DNA from: Clostridiales bacterium
GTDB taxonomy: Bacteria; Bacillota; Clostridia; Peptostreptococcales; Anaerovoracaceae
Reading direction: 5' to 3'
DNA: 64,000 bases
NCBI GenBank assembly: GCA_015243575.1
Contig: CP042469.1
Coordinates: 2,384,929 to 2,448,928 of the forward strand
The position numbers and the translations under genes are program-made. The notes below the pieces were generated by a model. That model did not search any database. It was not told the origin of the DNA and saw nothing but the letters and a program-made list of their open reading frames with translations. Below, in pieces: positions 63,208-64,000 of this stretch (its first letter is position 1; each line of letters starts with the position of its first letter).

Positions 63208-64000
63208 TTATACTTCCTCGTTTATGATTTCACAAGAAAGTAAATCCTCAAAGGTTTGTCTGCGGATTGACAGCTGATCCGTTCCGTTCTTGATAAATAC
63301 AAGCGCCGGCTTTGGTGTCATATTGTAATGGTTCGACATGGAATAATTGTATGCTCCCGTATCTAAAACCGCCAGATAATCTCCCCTCTCCAGTTTCGGC
63401 AAACAGATATCGTAAATCAGAACGTCACCTGTTTCGCAGCATTTCCCTGCAATAGTTACCAGCTCTCTTTTGGGTTGATCTGCTTTATTTACGGCTACAG
63501 CATTGTATTTTGCCCCATATAGGGACGGACGAATATTGTCTGGCATGCCGCCGTCAACGGACACATACGTCCTGATGCCCGGGATTTCCTTAATGGTTCC
63601 AACAGAATATAGCGTGATTCCTGCGTTTGCGATGATCCACCTTCCTGGTTCGACGTACAGCTCTGCCAATTTCAGTTCATTTTCCTGAAGCAAGTGATTC
63701 AATTCGCTTACAATTGTATCCATGAACACTGCAAAATCAACGGTTTTATCCTTTTCGATGTAGTCAACGCCATAGCCTCCACCGATGTTAAGCACCTCGG
63801 TATCAATTTGTAATTGATCCTTGATCACTTTCATCTGAGCAACTATTTTTCGGATTGCTTCTAAATAAAATTCCACCTTAAAAAGCTGCGAACCAATATG
63901 AAAATGCAGCCCTGAATAATGCAGATGGTCTGAAGCCATGATTATTTTTATAGCATTCTGCAGTTGGCTCAGCGAGACGCCAAACTTGCTGTCCTTTTGC
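63208..64000 (-). CDS. lysA: Diaminopimelate decarboxylase, 3' part
   Basis: 264 codons, open to the right edge: the frame continues past the ATG at 63939 as QKDSKFGVSLSQLQNAIKII, so the true start lies outside. SKFGV, GLHFHIGSQ, LNIGGGYGVDY (PLP phosphate), EPGRWIIANAG, the substrate Cys/Glu in GKCCETGDVL and the final Tyr in DTGAYNYSMSNHYN are all LysA motifs. It decarboxylates meso-diaminopimelate to lysine, the last step of the pathway. Confidence 0.94.
   Translation of the reverse strand, partial: QKDSKFGVSLSQLQNAIKIIMASDHLHYSGLHFHIGSQLFKVEFYLEAIRKIVAQMKVIKDQLQIDTEVLNIGGGYGVDYIEKDKTVDFAVFMDTIVSELNHLLQENELKLAELYVEPGRWIIANAGITLYSVGTIKEIPGIRTYVSVDGGMPDNIRPSLYGAKYNAVAVNKADQPKRELVTIAGKCCETGDVLIYDICLPKLERGDYLAVLDTGAYNYSMSNHYNMTPKPALVFIKNGTDQLSIRRQTFEDLLSCEIINEEV

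Overview
The window looks like a chromosomal segment of an amino-acid-fermenting anaerobic member of the Clostridia. Signs are consensus AGGAGG ribosome sites with frequent TTG/GTG starts, ferredoxin-dependent 2-oxoacid oxidation, ADP-forming acyl-CoA synthetase, an S-layer-homology protein, a collagen-like surface protein, PadR/HxlR/BglG-type regulators and an ISLre2-type element. The genus cannot be fixed from this sequence alone. I recognised no rRNA, tRNA or CRISPR array.

Layout. 1-5 kb: the 5' part of an old-yellow-enzyme-family reductase, a GntP permease remnant, an HxlR regulator, an S-layer-anchored 5'-nucleotidase and an AEC permease. 5-10 kb: a choloylglycine-hydrolase-family enzyme, then a collagen-like protein translationally coupled to a seven-repeat SBBP protein. 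10-20 kb: Nudix hydrolase, three-domain LigD (no Ku visible), a LuxR regulator, a YtcJ-type amidohydrolase with a MATE pump, and psuK-psuG for pseudouridine breakdown, with the kinase fused to a winged-helix domain. 20-30 kb: a TetR-controlled set (D-aminoacylase-like amidohydrolase, class III aminotransferase, double-domain class II aldolase, FGGY kinase, aldehyde dehydrogenase) whose divergent control region has been split by a 1555-bp IS without loss of either promoter. 30-40 kb: an M23 peptidase, a HAD phosphatase, and a PTS locus carrying its own EI and HPr together with EIIA/B/C and a PRD regulator. 40-50 kb: an iron alcohol dehydrogenase with a textbook sigma-54 promoter beside an AcoR-like activator, an unknown anchored protein, a flavoprotein, two repeat-built membrane proteins with PadR, and an ABC exporter. 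50-64 kb: ilvBN, a TetR regulator with matching operators at itself and ilvB, and one long operon that appears to carry the whole oxidative branch of amino acid fermentation (deamination, ferredoxin-linked oxidative decarboxylation, ATP formation, transport), then a GntR regulator and the end of lysA.

What stands out. (1) The TetR regulon can be read as a deacylate-transaminate-phosphorylate-cleave-oxidise pathway for an unknown N-acyl amino sugar or related compound. (2) Near-consensus promoters with an operator at the transcription start can be read for three regulators, allowing regulon assignment from sequence. (3) Several unrelated genes have short degenerate tandem repeats directly after their stop codon, and in two cases the repeat unit copies the gene's own last codons. 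(4) The sigma-54/enhancer arrangement at the alcohol dehydrogenase is complete.
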